Shown here in pieces: positions 19,371-25,727 of a stretch of 25,727 bases of DNA. This DNA is from Ascoidea tarda (nom. inval.). Taxonomy: Eukaryota > Ascomycota > Saccharomycetes > Ascoideales > Ascoideaceae. Position numbers and translations under genes: made by a program. The stretch covers positions 1 through 25,727 of the forward strand of contig JAKTTS010000204.1 of NCBI GenBank assembly GCA_030560485.1, read 5' to 3'. Below the pieces are notes generated by a model that was not told where the DNA came from, made no database searches, and was given only the letters and a program-made list of their open reading frames with translations. The first letter of the stretch is position 1; the number at the start of each line of letters is the position of its first letter.

Positions 19371-20840
19371 ATGTTGATTTATTTCGAAGCCGAGAGGTTT
19401 ATAAAGCCCAGTCTGGAAGGCTCTTTGATTTCCAGGATATTTAAAGACGCAGACAACAAAAAGATCAAAAGCAATCCTAAACAGGTCTATGCATTGGTAA
19501 TATCGACCTTGAAGTATGCTGATTATCTAAAAGAGATAATCAAGAAATCAGGTATATTGAAGCAGGGTGGGAACAGCAAGAACAAAATACCTAAAAAGCT
19601 AACCAAAGATTTGCTAATTCTACTAATTCATGACTTGTTGTTCACTAAACAAGGTAGAATACAGTCAGCAAAGCACCCAATCAAGGACTTTGTGCTAGCT
19701 AATAAAACAAGACTCAATTCAGAGTTTATCAAATTGAAGTTGAAATATAAAGTCAAAAACATCACTGAATTTCCGATCAATCAAGATCAAGAAAACAACA
19801 ACGATTATAACGAAGATAGCACACCAGTTCGGTGGTTTAGAATAAATACAATAAAAGTCAAGACTGAGAGTGTTTTGAAGAAGGATCCATTTTTCAAAGA
19901 TTTGAAGCAAGTTTACACAATAGAAGACTTGTACAATTCTCTAGGAAATATTTATCACGATGAATATATTCCCAATTTGTTTGGTATCAATCCTCACGAA
20001 AAGATCACAAACACAAACGTTTATAAAAGTGGAAAAATCATTATCCAAGATCGGTCCTCTTGTTTCCCTGCCTATATTTTGAATCCACAAGCTGATGAAG
20101 ATGTAATAATTGATGCATGTGCGGCCCCAGGAAATAAAACAAGCCATTTGGCCATGTTAATTGACAACAAAACAAACGGGATTGTCGCTTTTGAAAAGAA
20201 TGAAAAAAGAGGTGAAATTCTAAAAAAAATGATTAACAAAGCAGGTGCTAAGGATTGTGTTGATATCAAAATCGGAGATTTCACAAGATGCAACAAAAAT
20301 GACTATCAAAATGTCACAAAGATGATCATTGACCCTTCATGTTCAGGAAGTGGTATTTTTCGAAGAGCTGTTGACGACATGATTTTCCAGAATAGTAAAC
20401 AAATTGGCGATAACAAGATGAGTAAGGATGCAGATACCAATAAAGACCTAGATATTGAAGAGGAATTATCGTTAAGAAAAAAAAATGACATTGAGAGAAT
20501 TGAAAAACTATCATCATTCCAATTTAGCATTGTTAAATTTGGCCTTCTTTTTTCAAATGTCAAAAAGGTGGTATATTCAACATGCTCAATTCATCCTGAG
20601 GAGAACGAACAAGTCGTCATTGACCTATTGAATGACTTTGAAATAAAATCTAAAAGATGGAGACTTTGCTCAAAAGATGAAGTTATACCACAATGGAAAA
20701 GAAGAGGTTGGAAAAAAGAATTTACTAAAAAGGGCTATTCAGTTCAAGAGAGCGAAGACCTAGCTGCTGGTTGTGTAAGAAGTTTGCCAAAATTGGATGG
20801 GGGTATTGGATTTTTTGCTGCAGCATTTATCCGAGATTAA
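19371..20840 (+). CDS. RCM1: 25S rRNA (cytosine-C5) methyltransferase Rcm1 (NSUN5 family)
   Basis: Rcm1 transfers a methyl group from SAM to a cytosine of 25S rRNA (C2278 in S. cerevisiae) in the nucleolus. The 489-residue product can be followed along the yeast protein (490 residues) almost throughout: KSNPKQVYAL, KHPIKDFVL, PVRW-RIN, YIPNLFGI, KIIIQDRSSCFPAYILNP. Motif I DACAAPGNKT is at 248-257. Motif IV DPSCSGSG (321-328) carries one RCMT cysteine (C324) and motif VI YSTCS (402-406) the other (C405), both of which the NSUN mechanism uses. The C-terminal LPKLDGGIGFFAA is also family-typical. I take the ATG at 19371. The frame is open a little further upstream, but only from a TTG. All key residues are present. 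It is flanked by LRR relics in opposite orientations, with a spaced promoter and no overlap. Confidence 0.95.
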   Translation: MLIYFEAERFIKPSLEGSLISRIFKDADNKKIKSNPKQVYALVISTLKYADYLKEIIKKSGILKQGGNSKNKIPKKLTKDLLILLIHDLLFTKQGRIQSAKHPIKDFVLANKTRLNSEFIKLKLKYKVKNITEFPINQDQENNNDYNEDSTPVRWFRINTIKVKTESVLKKDPFFKDLKQVYTIEDLYNSLGNIYHDEYIPNLFGINPHEKITNTNVYKSGKIIIQDRSSCFPAYILNPQADEDVIIDACAAPGNKTSHLAMLIDNKTNGIVAFEKNEKRGEILKKMINKAGAKDCVDIKIGDFTRCNKNDYQNVTKMIIDPSCSGSGIFRRAVDDMIFQNSKQIGDNKMSKDADTNKDLDIEEELSLRKKNDIERIEKLSSFQFSIVKFGLLFSNVKKVVYSTCSIHPEENEQVVIDLLNDFEIKSKRWRLCSKDEVIPQWKRRGWKKEFTKKGYSVQESEDLAAGCVRSLPKLDGGIGFFAAAFIRD

Positions 20841-21559
20841 TAAGATGGGTTTATTTTTACCATTGTAAGTATTTTTTATAATTCTAAAATCCAGAAAAAT
20901 AAACAAAGCCCCAAACAAGCACTTGAAGTTTTGGAATTGGCATTATAGCCCGAACATCACTGAGTTTTGTATTAGTACTATAACTAACTTGGTTGTAATG
21001 TGATTGATTCTCAGGTTACCAGATTTGAATTGTGTTTTTTGTTAAACTTTGGTGTTATTTCTTTTACTATTAATGGGTTAATCAAATTATCAATAGTCTA
21101 ATCAGAAAGAACATCATTGTCAGATTGAGAAGCTTTTGAATAGCGGTGTTTTAGTAAAGACTTGTAATTAAAACCTCTTTAATTTGATAATCACATAACC
21201 CAAGGACAGTGCCATTATTAAATTTTCGGCGCCATTATGAATGTATATGTAGAATTTCCAAACATAATACCAGGTTGTCGGAGTAATACAGCAGTAGAGT
21301 GAGTAAATCACTAACCTATTCAGTGAGATAGCAGTACAAATAGACAACCATAGTTAATCATCCTACTATCGTATTATCAATGGTTGCTTTTATCATCCAA
21401 TTCCAATCTCACTTAGTCTGTTGTGGTTCGTGATGATTTTTCAAATTAATTAACTCGTCACCATTAATAATATGTATCACTACTGACAAACAAAATGAAA
21501 ACCAATAGTACTGGTTTTAAATGTTGAAATCGCCAAACAAGACAACATTATAAAATTAA
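20841..21559. other. Intergenic stretch, nothing recognised
   Basis: AT-rich sequence between the RCM1 stop and the minus-strand LRR relic. It must hold RCM1's 3' end. No open frame of protein-like character, LTR or RNA gene was seen. Confidence 0.5.
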
Positions 21560-22095
21560 TTATGCTCTCTCTCTCTGATCTCAAAAAACCTTTAAGCCAG
21601 TCTAGTATGTTTCTAATGTTCTTAAATCATTTTATTTGTGATTGGTTATTAAGCAAATCTGAACTGGATTTTTGCTGTTTTAGTTGTTCAACGTTTTCCA
21701 TTTTATTTTCATCAATATTATTCTTCAAATTTAGAATTTATGTTCTTGATAATTTTTTCATATTTGATGTTTCGGAAATAACATTATTTAGCAAGTTTAG
21801 CTAAACTAAGCAAGCAAATGTCATCAAATTTTGAATTTTAAAGATCAAATTCCAATTTAGATTTAATAAAATCAATTTAGTTAATTTTATTAATCCATTG
21901 ACATCGCTTATAAAATTTACAGAAAGTTCGAGATCTATAAGATTAGTCAAATTTTCTATATTATCAAAGCTTCTGATTTTATTAAACGATAAATTTAACA
22001 ATCATAAACTAGGAAATTTATCTAAATTTTCAACCTTCTCAGTATTTCGATTCTGTGATAAATCCATATATATTAAAGATTAATCAATATATCTG
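21560..22095 (-). pseudogene. Second SDS22-type leucine-rich-repeat relic, inverted
   Basis: On the minus strand from about 22095 down, LRRs of the SDS22 pattern follow each other: MDLSQNRNTEKVENLDKF, LLNLSFNKIRSFDNIENL, LIDLELSVNFISDVNGL, LILLNLNWNLIFKIQNL. The longest open piece is 21801-22001. In-frame stops interrupt the series before and after it. The lower end (ENVEQLKQQKSSSD, then RNILDWLKGF) is not LRR and may be a former C-terminus. No full-length LRR gene can be read. It resembles the relic at 17890-19190 in type, but I see no obvious nucleotide match between them. Confidence 0.65.
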
Positions 22096-22300
22096 GATTT
22101 TCTATTTGTGGGATGTGAGGTTTTGATAGTATTATTTGTTTAAATATACTAACATATTCAAATCTTCAATTCTCTTAATTGAATAGTAATATTATAATTC
22201 CTAGTATTCTAAATTGATTAACTAACTATGTATTAGTGATATTACGGAAATAATAACCAATGCGTAACTATCCGAGGTCTTAAACCGGATATCAGGTGTG

Positions 22301-22306
22301 TGACTC
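22301..22306 (+). promoter_or_regulatory. Half-match Gcn4 site (TGACTC)
   Basis: TGACTC followed by T, one base short of the Gcn4/AP-1 consensus TGACTCA. It lies 309 bp before the ARG5,6 ATG, and a perfect site lies downstream. Gcn4 drives amino-acid biosynthesis genes in yeasts. Confidence 0.45.
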
Positions 22307-22392
22307 TCTCTCGGTAGTCTTTCCAACTTTTTTTTCCATTTTTGGTGGGCCAATCACAGAATGGGAGCAGAGATATATGGGATTATTTTGTT

Positions 22393-22399
22393 TGACTCA
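22393..22399 (+). promoter_or_regulatory. Gcn4 binding site (TGACTCA)
   Basis: A perfect TGACTCA 217 bp before the ARG5,6 start. Arginine genes are under general amino-acid control by Gcn4 in Saccharomycotina, and the position is within the usual upstream-activating range. Binding is inferred. Confidence 0.7.
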
Positions 22400-22527
22400 C
22401 CAACAAAGCTTTCACTTGCAACACCTCTCTGCCATCTATATCTCGATTCATCGCCTACCAGCAATCTAAAGATTTGAGCCTTCATTTTCCTGACAAAATC
22501 AATACTAATCGTTGCTATATTAGCCGC

Positions 22528-22536
22528 TATATATAT
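22528..22536 (+). promoter_or_regulatory. TATA box of ARG5,6
   Basis: TATATATAT, about 75 bp before the start codon. No ATG occurs between it and 22610, so there is no upstream ORF in the leader. Confidence 0.6.
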
Positions 22537-22603
22537 CGTTTTCTATTATTTGGTTCAGTTGCTACAACTTTCTGACCATATACAACTGTGAGATATCAAT
22601 TGA

Positions 22604-25324
<2,721 letters not shown>

Positions 25325-25500
25325 GCACACAGCAGCATTAAATATTTGACTATATAACCTCTTCATATACATTTAATTCTGATTTTATTTTCGCACACTC
25401 CTTTCGCCAACGAACACTCCCATGCTAAACGCCCCTCACTAAATTCAGAGGGACTGGTTGTAGCAACTTTGCACACGCCCAAAACAGGAAAAGATAAAGA

Positions 25501-25507
25501 TATAAAT
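25501..25507 (+). promoter_or_regulatory. TATA box before NPC2-like gene
   Basis: TATAAAT, 94 bp upstream of the ATG at 25595. An ATG overlaps its end (25507) and would open a 21-codon upstream ORF, but transcription should start downstream of it. Confidence 0.5.
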
Positions 25508-25594
25508 GGGGTCGTTCTTGAGATTGCTCATCTCAAACGATATTTCTTCTGCTCCCCAAACCAACCCCTAAAGAACTACAGAACTACTCCAGAT

Positions 25595-25727
25595 ATGGTA
25601 CCACTCAGACAGTTAGCAACTCTTTCTTTGCTAGGCTCCACAGGTGTCTTCTCTTCTCCCATTTTCACAGATGAATTCTCTCTTCAATTTCCTGGCCCTC
25701 CAGGAACCAAACCTATTCCAGGAGACA
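25595..25727 (+). CDS. NPC2: NPC2-type sterol/phospholipid transfer protein, 5' end only
   Basis: Only the first 44 codons are in the window. They begin MVPLRQLATLSLLGSTGVFS, a short secretory signal peptide, and lead to PGTKPIPGD at the edge. Fungal NPC2/PG-PI transfer proteins (ML domain, vacuolar lumen) have K-P-I-P-G-D/N just before a P-L-x-x-C segment at this distance from the start. The conserved cysteines and the lipid-binding core lie beyond the window, so the call rests on the signal peptide and this one motif. It follows ARG5,6 in the same direction with 270 bp between, including its own TATA box. Confidence 0.65.
   Translation, partial: MVPLRQLATLSLLGSTGVFSSPIFTDEFSLQFPGPPGTKPIPGD

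Overview
The window is nuclear DNA of a budding yeast (Saccharomycotina). The evidence is low G+C, compact and apparently intron-free genes, asparagine-rich regulators, and a bifunctional mitochondrial ARG5,6 that can be followed alongside the Saccharomyces cerevisiae protein almost from end to end. I cannot name the species. The genetic code (CTG as Leu or Ser) cannot be settled from this window.

Layout. 1-6085 is a retrotransposon graveyard. Two old, broken Ty1/copia elements lie head to head: A on the minus strand, cut by the window edge, and B on the plus strand with both LTRs. A further LTR relic and a short LTR-like fragment follow B. 6130-8220 holds decayed, coding-like minus-strand sequence that I cannot identify. 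9294-10163 (-) is a disordered protein carrying a KEN box and CDK-type sites. 10367-10970 (-) is a decayed CWC24 splicing-factor gene, with CCCH finger and RING remnants in different frames. 11313-12875 (-) is a SET-domain protein methyltransferase whose 5' half, with its promoter, sits in an abrupt GC-rich island. 13624-15396 (+) is a Yap-type bZIP factor with an unusual Leu at the normally invariant Asn of the basic region, preceded by a leader of more than 400 nt without an ATG. 15397-17220 is long non-coding sequence. 17250-17520 (-) is an unidentified relic. 17890-19190 (+) and 21560-22095 (-) are decayed SDS22-type leucine-rich-repeat sequences that flank an intact RCM1 (19371-20840, 25S rRNA m5C methyltransferase) in opposite orientations. 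22610-25324 (+) is ARG5,6 with a Gcn4-type promoter. At the right edge, 25595-25727 (+) is the start of a secreted or vacuolar NPC2-type lipid-transfer protein.

The intact genes do not form one pathway. They cover arginine synthesis, rRNA methylation, protein methylation, transcription and lipid transfer, as is usual for yeast chromosomes. What stands out is the amount of gene and transposon debris between them. I found no tRNA, rRNA, CRISPR array or convincing intron. I do not see a clearly new multi-gene system. The best leads are the bZIP factor, the twin RKFST cleavage-like motifs in ARG5,6, the GC island, and the relic genes.
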